Assembly: GCF_000941055.1 (NCBI RefSeq) | Contig: NZ_CP007202.1 | Location: forward strand, 2,228,001 to 2,292,000 | From: Siansivirga zeaxanthinifaciens CC-SAMT-1 | GTDB taxonomy: Bacteria; Bacteroidota; Bacteroidia; Flavobacteriales; Flavobacteriaceae | Direction: 5' to 3' | Length of the DNA: 64,000 nucleotides | Part shown: positions 24,575-32,577 of the stretch, one piece after another | Position numbering within the stretch: position 1 is the stretch's first letter | Layout: the number at the start of each line of letters is the position of its first letter | Notes under the pieces: generated by a model | Told to the model about the DNA's origin: nothing | The model's database searches: none | The model's input: only the letters and a program-made list of their open reading frames with translations | Made by a program: the position numbers and the translations under genes

Positions 24575-25621
24575 ATGAAACAAATTCGAACCGCTCTTTT
24601 ATCTTACGGAATGTCGGGCAAAATATTTCACGCTCCTTTCTTAGCATTACATGATGGTTTTGAGTTAACGGGCGCTTGGGAGCGAAGTAAAAAGTTAATT
24701 CAAAATGATTATCCGGCTGTTAAAAGCTATAGCAGTTTAGATGAATTACTTAACGATACCATCGATTTGGTTGTGGTAAATACCCCTGTAGATACCCATT
24801 TCGAGTATGCTAAACAGGCTATATTAGCAGGAAAACACGTTATTGTTGAAAAGGCTTTTACAACCACTGCAGCCGAAGCTTCAGAGTTAAATACATTAGC
24901 CAAAGAAAATAATGTGAAATTGGCCGTTTACCAAAATAGACGATGGGATAGCGATTTCAAAACAGTAAAAAGCGTTTTTGAAAGCAATATCCTTGGATCA
25001 ATTGTTGAAGCTGAAATTCGTTTTGACAGATATAATCCGATACTTAGTGATAAACAATGGAAAGAATCGGCAAATCCAGGCGCTGGAATTTTAAAAGATT
25101 TAGGACCTCATATTATAGACCAAGCTTTATGTCTTTTTGGTTACCCTAACGCTGTTTTTGCAGATATTAGAACCCTAAGGAAAAACTCTTTGGTTGATGA
25201 TAATATTGATATCCTTCTTATTTATGAAGATAAACGGGTTAGATTGCATGCTGGATTTTTTAATAAAGAATTAGTACCAAGTTTTGTCCTTCAGGGAAGA
25301 CATGGTAGTTTCTTTAAATCGCGCTCCGATGTTCAAGAAGATGTTCTTAAAACTGGTGCAAAGCCAAATTTAGATACTTGGGTAACAGAACCTGAAGCCC
25401 ATCAAGGTCTTTTACATGTCGTTAAAAACGGTGAAACTATTAGAAAAACTATACCTACTTTACAAGGTAATTATTACGATTATTTCGACGAGGTTTACAA
25501 ATCTATTACAGATAACCAACAAGAACCCGTAACAGCTGAAGACGGATTAAAAGTGATGCAAATAATAGAAGCCGCCATTAAAAGTGCTCAGTTAGGTAGT
25601 GTAGTTTCTTTAAATAATTAA
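24575..25621 (+). CDS. Gfo/Idh/MocA-family NAD(P)-dependent oxidoreductase
   Basis: Sugar or inositol dehydrogenase-like protein of 348 residues. The Rossmann N-terminus RTALLSYGMSGKIFHAPFL is of the IolW/YdgJ/YhhX branch (GxSGxxFHxP), followed by DLVVVNTPVDTHFEYAKQA and the catalytic-type AGKHVIVEKAFTTT with its Lys. The C-terminal alpha/beta substrate domain contains GAGILKDLGPHIIDQAL, with the usual Asp and His. It begins 137 bases after the kduI terminator, so it is likely its own unit, though it may serve the same sugar locus. It meets a convergent gene directly at its stop codon, with no terminator between them. The substrate cannot be assigned. Confidence 0.93.
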   Translation: MKQIRTALLSYGMSGKIFHAPFLALHDGFELTGAWERSKKLIQNDYPAVKSYSSLDELLNDTIDLVVVNTPVDTHFEYAKQAILAGKHVIVEKAFTTTAAEASELNTLAKENNVKLAVYQNRRWDSDFKTVKSVFESNILGSIVEAEIRFDRYNPILSDKQWKESANPGAGILKDLGPHIIDQALCLFGYPNAVFADIRTLRKNSLVDDNIDILLIYEDKRVRLHAGFFNKELVPSFVLQGRHGSFFKSRSDVQEDVLKTGAKPNLDTWVTEPEAHQGLLHVVKNGETIRKTIPTLQGNYYDYFDEVYKSITDNQQEPVTAEDGLKVMQIIEAAIKSAQLGSVVSLNN

Positions 25622-26053
25622 TTACTCTGTAATTTTAATAGCACTATGGAGTTCTAATATTTTTTTAATAAAAGTTTCGTTGCTTTGCGGACTAATATAA
25701 ATTTCGTTGTATTTGTCGTACTTTACTATTAATCCATTTCTGGATGTAGCTGGTCTAAAACCCACCCAAAGTGTTTTTCCTTTTACTATTTCAGAAATTC
25801 GTTCTAATTTTATTTTGCCATGTATGAGGCCGCAATGGTAAACTAATCCAGATTCTTTAGATAATTCATAATAGGTGCCAAAAAACAGCCAAAGTGTAAA
25901 AATTATAGTAGCGAGTAGAATGATTATAGGAAAGACATCATTTTTATCTATGGTTTTATTTGAAAACAAAAAAATTAAAACCAGTATTAAGAATCCGTTT
26001 GTACCAAGAATTATGGTGCTAAACAACCCATCTTTTTTACTTTTAAATGTCAT
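25622..26053 (-). CDS. Membrane protein with a bacterial PH-like (bPH_4/DUF1200) domain
   Basis: The 143-residue product has two closely spaced membrane helices (about residues 11-30 and 39-58) and then a cytoplasmic beta-rich domain: ELSKESGLVYHCGLIHGKIK, then LERISEIVKGK and the typical YDKYNEIYISPQSNETFIKK ending. That layout matches the bPH_4 family, small PH-like proteins of unknown function found in Gram-positive and Bacteroidota genomes. It ends one base from the stop of the convergent oxidoreductase. It is 22 bases downstream of the FAD monooxygenase stop's far side, that gene being upstream on another unit. No function beyond membrane association can be claimed. Confidence 0.82.
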   Translation of the reverse strand: MTFKSKKDGLFSTIILGTNGFLILVLIFLFSNKTIDKNDVFPIIILLATIIFTLWLFFGTYYELSKESGLVYHCGLIHGKIKLERISEIVKGKTLWVGFRPATSRNGLIVKYDKYNEIYISPQSNETFIKKILELHSAIKITE

Positions 26054-26075
26054 TTTTTTCTTTTTTTAAATAATC

Positions 26076-27524
26076 TTATTTCTTCTTTAAAATACTGCCT
26101 CTAGGTTGGTTACCTTTTTGTAAAACGATTTCAGAATGTAAAAACTTAGCAGCCTCGGCAGAATCTTTCACTTTTATTGCACTGCGTTTTAGCATGTCTT
26201 TTTCAAAGTCTTTTAAAATATGCGCTCTTATTCCAACTGCGTTCCAATTGGTAGAATTTTGGCATTTTTTAGTAATCAATCGTGCAAGTGTAAGCGCATC
26301 TAGTAATGCTTGGTTGGCACCTTGACCCTTAAACGGACTCATGGGATGTGCTGCATCTCCTATAAGTGTTACGGGACCTTTTTCTTCCAATAGTTCGGGT
26401 TGAAGTAATGCTCGGTCGTAAACAGGATACCCTGAAATTAAAGCCGCTTTGGTTGCTGCTAAAATTTCGGGTATGGGTGCATGCCACTGTGTTCTTTTAC
26501 AGGCTTCTTCTTTTAATGCTTCCGGGCCTAATAAACTTAGCGCTTTTGCTTCATTTTCGGGTAAAGGAAAGCTTAGTTGCCACATGATGGCATCTTTATT
26601 ATAAGGCATCATATAAATGCGTTCATGGCCATTAGCTGTTTGAAATACCGTTTCAGAATCTAACAAAGGGCTATCTATTCCTTTTAAATCAGATAATGAA
26701 CAAATACCCAATATAACTATACAATCTAAATAGCGCAGAGGTGTTGTGTTTTCATCTAAAATTAAATCTCGAACGGTGCTTCTAATGCCATCGGCTCCAA
26801 CTATTAAATCGGCTGTTTTACTGATTGTTTCACCATTAAAATGGAACGTAATATTTAAAGATTGGTCTTTATTTTTAGTGTAATTTATTAACTGGTGTCC
26901 CCAATTTACAGTTTCATGTCCACCAAGTTGTTCGAGTAAGGCCAAGCGCAATGACTGTCTGGCTATGTGAATATTAGATTGTTTAGAGGTTTTGTTTTGC
27001 GAAGGCAGCCACTTTCGCATGCCCCATTCACCAATAACTTCACCAGAAGTATTATGCACAATATGTTTTGTTGAAACGATGCCTTCCTTTAAGGTATGAA
27101 TACCAAATCCTTTCATGGCTTTACTGGCCTGTTGAAGGGTTAATCCGTAGCCTTGTGAACGCGCATCAAATGAGTTGTCGCGTTCAAAAACAGTACAGGG
27201 AATTCCTCGATGTTTGCAGGCCACAGCTAATGCAATTCCGGCAATACCACCGCCAATAATAGCAATATTCGGATAATTTTTGTTGTTAATTATGGTGGGT
27301 GAGGCACTTGAAACTAGACCAGAGCCAGCACATTTTTGGCAAGCTTGAAGTGTCCCTTTTGGCTTAACAGGCGGGCCGCCTATTTGTCCGTTTATTATAA
27401 ATTGCTCGAGGTTTTTTTTGTATTCTTGTCGAACCTTTTTTTGTAGTTTTCTTCTTTTTTTTCCACTTCCGGAACAGTCTGGACAAACAACTAGGTTGGT
27501 TTTTTTGCTTTGCTCTTTATCCAT
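26076..27524 (-). CDS. FAD-dependent monooxygenase with an N-terminal DnaJ-type zinc finger
   Basis: The 482-residue protein joins two modules. Residues 14-69 carry two CxxCxGxG repeats, CPDCSGSG (14-21) and CQKCAGSG (62-69), separated by a basic helix; paired repeats of this kind bind one zinc in DnaJ. From residue 86 a PHBH-type flavoprotein monooxygenase follows: IAIIGGGIAGIALAVACKHRG (GxGxxG loop; quoted here in the family's first 20 positions), LIVGADGIRSTVRD (DG motif) and GDAAHPMSPFKGQGANQA (FAD ribityl motif). The catalytic module is full length (about 390 residues). The substrate is unknown; aromatic hydroxylation or tetracycline-like modification are family possibilities. The fusion is not one I recognise as common. 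It is monocistronic or paired with the downstream PH-domain gene. Confidence 0.9.
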   Translation of the reverse strand: MDKEQSKKTNLVVCPDCSGSGKKRRKLQKKVRQEYKKNLEQFIINGQIGGPPVKPKGTLQACQKCAGSGLVSSASPTIINNKNYPNIAIIGGGIAGIALAVACKHRGIPCTVFERDNSFDARSQGYGLTLQQASKAMKGFGIHTLKEGIVSTKHIVHNTSGEVIGEWGMRKWLPSQNKTSKQSNIHIARQSLRLALLEQLGGHETVNWGHQLINYTKNKDQSLNITFHFNGETISKTADLIVGADGIRSTVRDLILDENTTPLRYLDCIVILGICSLSDLKGIDSPLLDSETVFQTANGHERIYMMPYNKDAIMWQLSFPLPENEAKALSLLGPEALKEEACKRTQWHAPIPEILAATKAALISGYPVYDRALLQPELLEEKGPVTLIGDAAHPMSPFKGQGANQALLDALTLARLITKKCQNSTNWNAVGIRAHILKDFEKDMLKRSAIKVKDSAEAAKFLHSEIVLQKGNQPRGSILKKK

Positions 27525-27631
27525 TTTTATTTGCTTAATTCAACTTTAAGATGTGAATGAATTACAAAGATAGTAATCCGGAGTTACTTAATGTGAGAGA
27601 AATTAAATCAGTTTGTAATAGATTATTGATG

Positions 27632-28129
27632 TTAACATCCACAAAACATATCTATAATGGTGTTTGTTTTAGTTTCAATAATTTCGAAGTAGCATCCAGC
27701 ACCATCATCGGTTGGTCCAAATTTGGTTTGTTTAGTATTCCAACCATGTTTTATGTCCATGGGCGAACTGTTAAAAATCATTTCAACCCACTCAATTACC
27801 GATGCTTTATCGCTTTTAGGAAGTGTTAATTTAGATTTAATGCCCGTAGCTTCGCCACATTGTTCTTCCCAATACAAAATGTTTTTTTCAAATTTTTGAT
27901 TAAAAGCACAAACCTCATAATCTGGAAAATCATTTTTTTTAGTGTTGTACTTTTCAGAAATGGTTTTGTAATTTTTAATAAGATACAGATAAACAATATT
28001 TTCCGAATAGTTATTTTTTTCTAATTCGGCATTTAAGGTTTCTATATTAGGTTTTATGAGTTTAAAATGTTGTGCTTTAGCAAAAAAAGGCATCATTAAA
28101 AGCAATATAACTACGATTTTAATTTTCAT
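27632..28129 (-). CDS. Hypothetical secreted protein, 165 residues
   Basis: Family not recognised. A clear signal peptide (MKIKIVVILLLMMPFFAKAQ, cleavage after AKAQ) is followed by about 145 polar residues with four cysteines (Cys at CAFNQ, QCGEATG, GAGCYFEI and the final FCGC), suggesting an exported disulfide-bonded protein. Two residues from the end it finishes CGC. The neighbourhood (monooxygenase upstream to the left, esterase to the right) shares its orientation, but gaps of more than 100 bases on both sides suggest an independent unit. An open frame on the opposite strand at 27557-27829 lacks any family feature and is taken as a shadow. Confidence 0.75.
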   Translation of the reverse strand: MKIKIVVILLLMMPFFAKAQHFKLIKPNIETLNAELEKNNYSENIVYLYLIKNYKTISEKYNTKKNDFPDYEVCAFNQKFEKNILYWEEQCGEATGIKSKLTLPKSDKASVIEWVEMIFNSSPMDIKHGWNTKQTKFGPTDDGAGCYFEIIETKTNTIIDMFCGC

Positions 28130-28274
28130 AACTTAAAATTTGATTAGCGATTAAAGCGTTTAGAATATGTTTAAAATAGTTTCTGAAATTTAAAATTACA
28201 GATTTTTTATTTTATCAACTAAAAACTTAAAAACACGAGTTTAATTTCTTAAGAAAATGAAAGTAAAGCTTAAA

Positions 28275-28931
28275 TTATATTCTATTAATTAACCAATTTT
28301 TAAATTCATAGAAATTTTGAGGAGCCACACCGTGTCCTACAGGAAATTCGGAGTACTTGTGTTTAATGTTTAAAGCACTTAAAAAAGGAGGTGTTTGTCG
28401 TGCCCAATCGACAGGAATTACTTGATCGACACTACCATGCGAGCAATAAAAATCTAAATTAGAGTAATCTAAAGCTTCCGTGTTTTCTGGTAAAATATCT
28501 TTGTTTACATAACCACTTAAAGCAACAATGTTTTTTACTTTTTCGGGATAGGTTAAAGCCACCGCATAACTCAAAATACTTCCTTGGCTAAAACCTAGAA
28601 GGGTTACGTTATTTTTATTTACAGGATAAGTTTCAACGGCTTTATCTATAAATAACGAAATTAAATCGCGCGATTTTCTGGCTTGTTCGTTATCATTCCA
28701 TTTACCTTGTTCGGCATCAAAATTTATAGCGTACCAAGCATTGCCATAGGGTTCTAAAGTATAAGGAGCACGAACCGAAATAATAAATAATTCCTCGAGT
28801 AATTCGCTGGCAAACGAAAATAAATCGTTTTCATCACTACCATAACCATGCATCATGATAAGCAAAGGCGCATTTTCTTTAAGAGTTGATGGTTTTGTTA
28901 TATGATATAATGGGAGTGAAGTATGCGTCAT
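28275..28931 (-). CDS. Alpha/beta hydrolase, phospholipase/carboxylesterase family
   Basis: Serine esterase of 218 residues, cytoplasmic. The oxyanion-side motif LLIMMHGYGSDENDLF, nucleophile elbow LLGFSQGSILSYAVAL (Ser), the acid in SHGSVDQVIPVDWA (Asp) and the base in FPVGHGVAPQNFYEF (His) give a complete triad of the carboxylesterase/acyl-protein thioesterase family. It is the last gene of a leftward four-gene run: BatA-like, dihydroorotase-like, small membrane protein, esterase. The gap to the upstream stop is three bases. Natural substrates of this family are short acyl esters; nothing in the context says which. Confidence 0.93.
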   Translation of the reverse strand: MTHTSLPLYHITKPSTLKENAPLLIMMHGYGSDENDLFSFASELLEELFIISVRAPYTLEPYGNAWYAINFDAEQGKWNDNEQARKSRDLISLFIDKAVETYPVNKNNVTLLGFSQGSILSYAVALTYPEKVKNIVALSGYVNKDILPENTEALDYSNLDFYCSHGSVDQVIPVDWARQTPPFLSALNIKHKYSEFPVGHGVAPQNFYEFKNWLINRI

Positions 28932-28934
28932 AAA

Positions 28935-29267
28935 TTATTGTCCTAAATTGGAAAAAATTCGTTGGTAAATAGCGCCAACTAAAGGTACTGGTTGTGCTTT
29001 TCTATTTAAAGCATTTACAAATCCGAAGATAAATAAAACGGAAAAAAATAAATACAAACTAGAACTAACTAGCCAACTATCAAAAAGGCCCATAATATAC
29101 CCTAAAGCAAAAAATGTTAACCACAATCCTAAAGCTTGTCTTATATGAAAACTGGCAAAAGCACTTTTATTTTCGTTGTTTAAATAGAAGGCAATAATAA
29201 CGCCGAAAATGGTTATATAGGCAATTACGGCGTTTTTTCGACCTATTTCAATATCTTGATTTGTCAT
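28935..29267 (-). CDS. Small membrane protein, DUF4870-like
   Basis: The 110-residue product has three to four hydrophobic segments (AVIAYITIFGVIIAFYL, ALGLWLTFFALGYIMGL and SSLYLFFSVLFIFGFVNAL) separated by short polar loops, with the HIRQALGLW motif typical of the DUF4870/TIC20-like small membrane family. Its role is unknown; members are sometimes labelled import component without evidence. It sits between the dihydroorotase-like gene (2 bases upstream) and the esterase (3 bases downstream), clearly within one operon. Confidence 0.85.
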   Translation of the reverse strand: MTNQDIEIGRKNAVIAYITIFGVIIAFYLNNENKSAFASFHIRQALGLWLTFFALGYIMGLFDSWLVSSSLYLFFSVLFIFGFVNALNRKAQPVPLVGAIYQRIFSNLGQ

Positions 29268-29269
29268 GT

Positions 29270-30526
29270 TTAAGAATTTAAAACCAGTTGATTATTCGCT
29301 ACAATACCGTAAACGGTTCCTTTTAAAGACTCATTTTCAAAAATGGCATTTTTAGATTTTGAAATGATATGCTTCCCTGTAAATGAAAATTTTATATCCG
29401 GATTGAAAAGCGTGATATCTGCTTTATTACCAACGTTTATTGGTTGCGATTCTAAACCAAATCTCATTTTTCCTTTGGTTAAAATTTCAACAGATTTTTT
29501 AGTGGTAAAAATGGTTTGAAGCGCACCAAAAGCACTTTCTAAACCAATAGTGCCATAGGCTGCATGATCGAATTCAATTTTCTTGTGTTCCACATCAATA
29601 GGGTTGTGGTCGCTTGTTACCATATCGATGGTACCATCTTTTAAGCCTTCAATTAATGCTTCAACATCCGAGGCAATTCGTATTGGAGGCAATACTTTAA
29701 AATGCGTGTTAAACTCTTTTAAAGCCTCATCTGTAAAATATAAATTATGAATTGCCACACTGCAAGTCACATCTAATTTTTTCTTTTTAGCCTCTCGAAT
29801 TAACTCAACCGATTTTGCCGATGAAATTGTTGGGATGTGTAATTTACCACCTGTATATTCTAACAAAAATAAATCGCGTGCCACCTGCATTTCTTCGGCT
29901 AAGCTAGGAATTCCTTTTAATCCCAAGGTGGTGCTTGTAATATGTTCGTTCATAACACCATGGCCTGCTATTTTGTTTTCCTGCGGAAACGAAAATACTA
30001 AACCACCAAAGTTACTGGCGTATTGAAGCGCAATCTTCATTAAATTCGGATTGGAAATAGGCTTTTTATAATCGTAAAAGGCCACAGCGCCAGCGGTATG
30101 CATATCGTACAATTCAGCTAAATCAACACCTTTACTTTCTACGGTTAAGGCACCTACAGGCAGCAATGTAACGGCGTGGTTACGCGCTTTAGAATTTACA
30201 AACGTAATATCGGCATTGCAGTCTATTACAGGGTTTGTTTCGGCATTCATGGCAACGGCTGTAAACCCAGATTTCGCCGCTGTTTTAAGTCCGTTTGCTA
30301 TGGTTTCGCGTTCTTCAAAACCTGGTTCACCAAAACTAACACTACTATCAAACCAACCTTGCGATATGTGTAGGTTTTTTAAAGTAATTTCTTGGTAGTT
30401 TCCGGGGTTTTTAAGTTCGGGACCAATTTCAGAAATAACACCATTTTTTATTAAGATATCTTGAATCGTATTGTGAAATTCACTTTTCGAATCTATTATG
30501 GTGGCCGATTTTATAAGTATGTTCAT
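29270..30526 (-). CDS. Dihydroorotase-like amidohydrolase, probably non-catalytic
   Basis: The whole 418-residue chain aligns by eye with class I dihydroorotase (PyrC), but most metal ligands are missing. Where active enzymes have DLHVHFREPG this has DSSVSFGEPG (both His and the substrate Arg lost); AHCED is replaced by FSFPQ; the H-x-x-H of HVCHIST is HIPTISS; TPHHL is AIHNL, keeping one His; the final Asp in TSDHNP is kept. Late family text DGTIDMVTSDHNP and GTIGLESAFGALQT is well preserved. This resembles the PyrC' pseudo-dihydroorotases that support aspartate transcarbamoylase, though pyrB is not adjacent. Its ATG overlaps the BatA-like stop (ATGA), so translation is coupled. Genome annotation pipelines would call it pyrC. 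Confidence 0.88.
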   Translation of the reverse strand: MNILIKSATIIDSKSEFHNTIQDILIKNGVISEIGPELKNPGNYQEITLKNLHISQGWFDSSVSFGEPGFEERETIANGLKTAAKSGFTAVAMNAETNPVIDCNADITFVNSKARNHAVTLLPVGALTVESKGVDLAELYDMHTAGAVAFYDYKKPISNPNLMKIALQYASNFGGLVFSFPQENKIAGHGVMNEHITSTTLGLKGIPSLAEEMQVARDLFLLEYTGGKLHIPTISSAKSVELIREAKKKKLDVTCSVAIHNLYFTDEALKEFNTHFKVLPPIRIASDVEALIEGLKDGTIDMVTSDHNPIDVEHKKIEFDHAAYGTIGLESAFGALQTIFTTKKSVEILTKGKMRFGLESQPINVGNKADITLFNPDIKFSFTGKHIISKSKNAIFENESLKGTVYGIVANNQLVLNS

Positions 30527-32445
30527 TTAAAATATTTTAAGATGAGCATTTCAATGATTAAAAGTATGAATGCAAAAATAACAAACCATTTCCATAAGGC
30601 GTTAATTTCTGTGTCACTTTTTATTTTATCAAAAAGTTCGGTAATGGAATTGCTTTGATTTACGTTTTCTAGAGTCGAGGGGTCTATATAATTTAAATTG
30701 CTTTCGTCACGGTTATAATTATAGCTTACCAATTTTAAATTTTGATTTTTATTGGTTATCCAGTATGAGCTGGCTACGCTTGGCGTTTCAAAAGTTGTTA
30801 TTCGTACTTTGTTGTTAAAATATTGCTGCTTCGGAATAATATTTAGTGTTTCGTTTTTTAATGAAACCACCGCATCTTGTTGCAAACTTGTAGCAACATC
30901 GAAACTATTTTGTTTACCAATTTGATAGTATAGCCTTGGAGTTTTTAAACTGAAGGCTCCCATATTATAAAGTGTTGGTACTATTAAAGGTGAATTTTTA
31001 AAATTAGAATTATCAGAATTTAAAGCACTTGTAAAGACAAAAATATTTTTGTCTTGAAGTAGAAATGCGGCACCATCTTCATAACTTAAAATTGAAGAAC
31101 CACTTTTGGAAGCAATCTTATAAAAACTATTTGTTTTTGGATATTGAAAATTAGTTACCTGCTTCTCAAAAACACCATTTTGATATAACGGATGCGCATA
31201 ATTAATGGTTGTTATAAGTTTTTCTGAAGCTATTAAATCGTTAAAAGCAATCCCGTAATTTAAAAGAAAACTATTGTAGTTGGTATTAGTTTTATTTGAA
31301 GGAATAACGAGTACATATCCACCTTCTGCAATAAATGCTTTTAATGTATTGGCAAGTGCGTTGGGAATATCATTTAGTTCGTTTAAAATAATAAGATTTT
31401 GGTCGTTAATTACATTATAATTTAACTCGCTGGGTTTTGTACTTAAATAGTTAAACTCATTATCTGTATAAATGCGTTTTAAAAACCCGTCATCGCCTTC
31501 ATTAATAGATAATACATTTATTTTAGAGGGCTTATTAATACTGAAATACAGGCTATTATCGAAAAGTAAATGGTTGTCGTCTATGGTAATTTGTCCATTT
31601 ATTTCTTCGTTTATTGGTAATGTAAAACTTGTTTCGGTTTTTTCTAGCAAATCAACCGATGTTTTGGCAATAAGCTGACTTTTATTAAACACAGAAATAG
31701 GCAAATTTTTAATTTGATTTCCACTGTTTTTTAAAATAACATTTAAAACAACCGAGGTGGCAGTCGTGGTTGCTATGTATGCAGAATCTATAGAAATATT
31801 ATTAGTATTAACCGGTTTAAGCCTAACAACATTTATGTTCACCAAAGAATCTTTAGTAAGTGAACTTAGGTTTTTATCCTGCTGAAAATCTGAAATAAGT
31901 ACTAAATTCTTAACGCTTTTTTTATTTTTCGTAAAGAACGATTTACTTTTTAAAACAGCAGCGTCGAGGTTTAGGGTATTCGATGTATAATTTAATTGAA
32001 GTAACTCGTTTTTAATGGCTTTTATACTGGTGTTTCTAAACGATTGATCGTTTGTTACTATAGAAACGTTTTCTGCTTCGGGTATGTTATTTATTAAATC
32101 TTGAACGGCGCGTTTTAAAAGCGGACCTTTATCTCCCTGAGCCTGCATGCTAAAGGAATTGTCTAAATAAATAACGGTTTCCTTTTCTAAATTGATGGCT
32201 TTATAATTAGAAAAAAAAGGTTGCGTAAAAGCAAAAATTATAGCTGTAAATAAAAGTAATCTGGTTACAAGAATTAACCATTTTTTTATTTGAGAACTTT
32301 TTCTGGTTTGTAAACTTATTCTTTTAAGAAAAGCCACATTTGTAAAAGCAACTTTTTTAAATTTTCGAAGCTGAAATAAATGAACAATAATAGGAATTAG
32401 CAGTAAAAATAAGGCGTAAAGAAGTTCTGGATGTTTAAACTGCAT
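30523..32445 (-). CDS. BatA-like membrane protein with vWA-type domain
   Basis: Inner-membrane protein of 640 residues. It starts with the BatA N-terminal domain (FKHPELLYALFLLLIPIIVH, then QLRKFKKVAFTNVAFLKRIS) and a second helix at LILVTRLLLFTAIIFAFTQP. A von Willebrand factor A-like domain follows, with a MIDAS-type start VIYLDNSFSMQ (DxSxS changed to DNSFS, which keeps the spacing). A long periplasmic beta-rich region comes next and a last helix (WFVIFAFILLIIEMLILKY) closes the chain. Standard Bat operon partners (MoxR, BatB to BatE) are absent here. It is the first gene of a four-gene leftward run with a -7 element 17 bases before the start. Role unknown; other Bat proteins affect stress tolerance. 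Confidence 0.88.
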   Translation of the reverse strand: MQFKHPELLYALFLLLIPIIVHLFQLRKFKKVAFTNVAFLKRISLQTRKSSQIKKWLILVTRLLLFTAIIFAFTQPFFSNYKAINLEKETVIYLDNSFSMQAQGDKGPLLKRAVQDLINNIPEAENVSIVTNDQSFRNTSIKAIKNELLQLNYTSNTLNLDAAVLKSKSFFTKNKKSVKNLVLISDFQQDKNLSSLTKDSLVNINVVRLKPVNTNNISIDSAYIATTTATSVVLNVILKNSGNQIKNLPISVFNKSQLIAKTSVDLLEKTETSFTLPINEEINGQITIDDNHLLFDNSLYFSINKPSKINVLSINEGDDGFLKRIYTDNEFNYLSTKPSELNYNVINDQNLIILNELNDIPNALANTLKAFIAEGGYVLVIPSNKTNTNYNSFLLNYGIAFNDLIASEKLITTINYAHPLYQNGVFEKQVTNFQYPKTNSFYKIASKSGSSILSYEDGAAFLLQDKNIFVFTSALNSDNSNFKNSPLIVPTLYNMGAFSLKTPRLYYQIGKQNSFDVATSLQQDAVVSLKNETLNIIPKQQYFNNKVRITTFETPSVASSYWITNKNQNLKLVSYNYNRDESNLNYIDPSTLENVNQSNSITELFDKIKSDTEINALWKWFVIFAFILLIIEMLILKYFK

Positions 32446-32461
32446 ACTTAATTAGATTAGT

Positions 32462-32469
32462 CAAACCTA
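32462..32469 (-). promoter_or_regulatory. -7 element for the BatA-like operon
   Basis: Minus-strand TAGGTTTG, exact TAnnTTTG match, 17 bases before the start. Context matches the fahA promoter (TCAAACCTACACA, T-run, CATTTT on the plus strand). Confidence 0.5.
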
Positions 32470-32577
32470 CACATTTTTTTTCATTTTTAACGACGAAGAA
32501 AACAAAAAAATGTATAATACAATTGCTTTTGTTTTTTCAAATAAATATAGTTAATACCAAAAAAAAGCCCTAAGTAA

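Noticed and set aside
27557..27829. 90-codon plus-strand frame
   Set aside because: Mostly antisense to the secreted 165-residue protein, which has a clean signal peptide and patterned cysteines.
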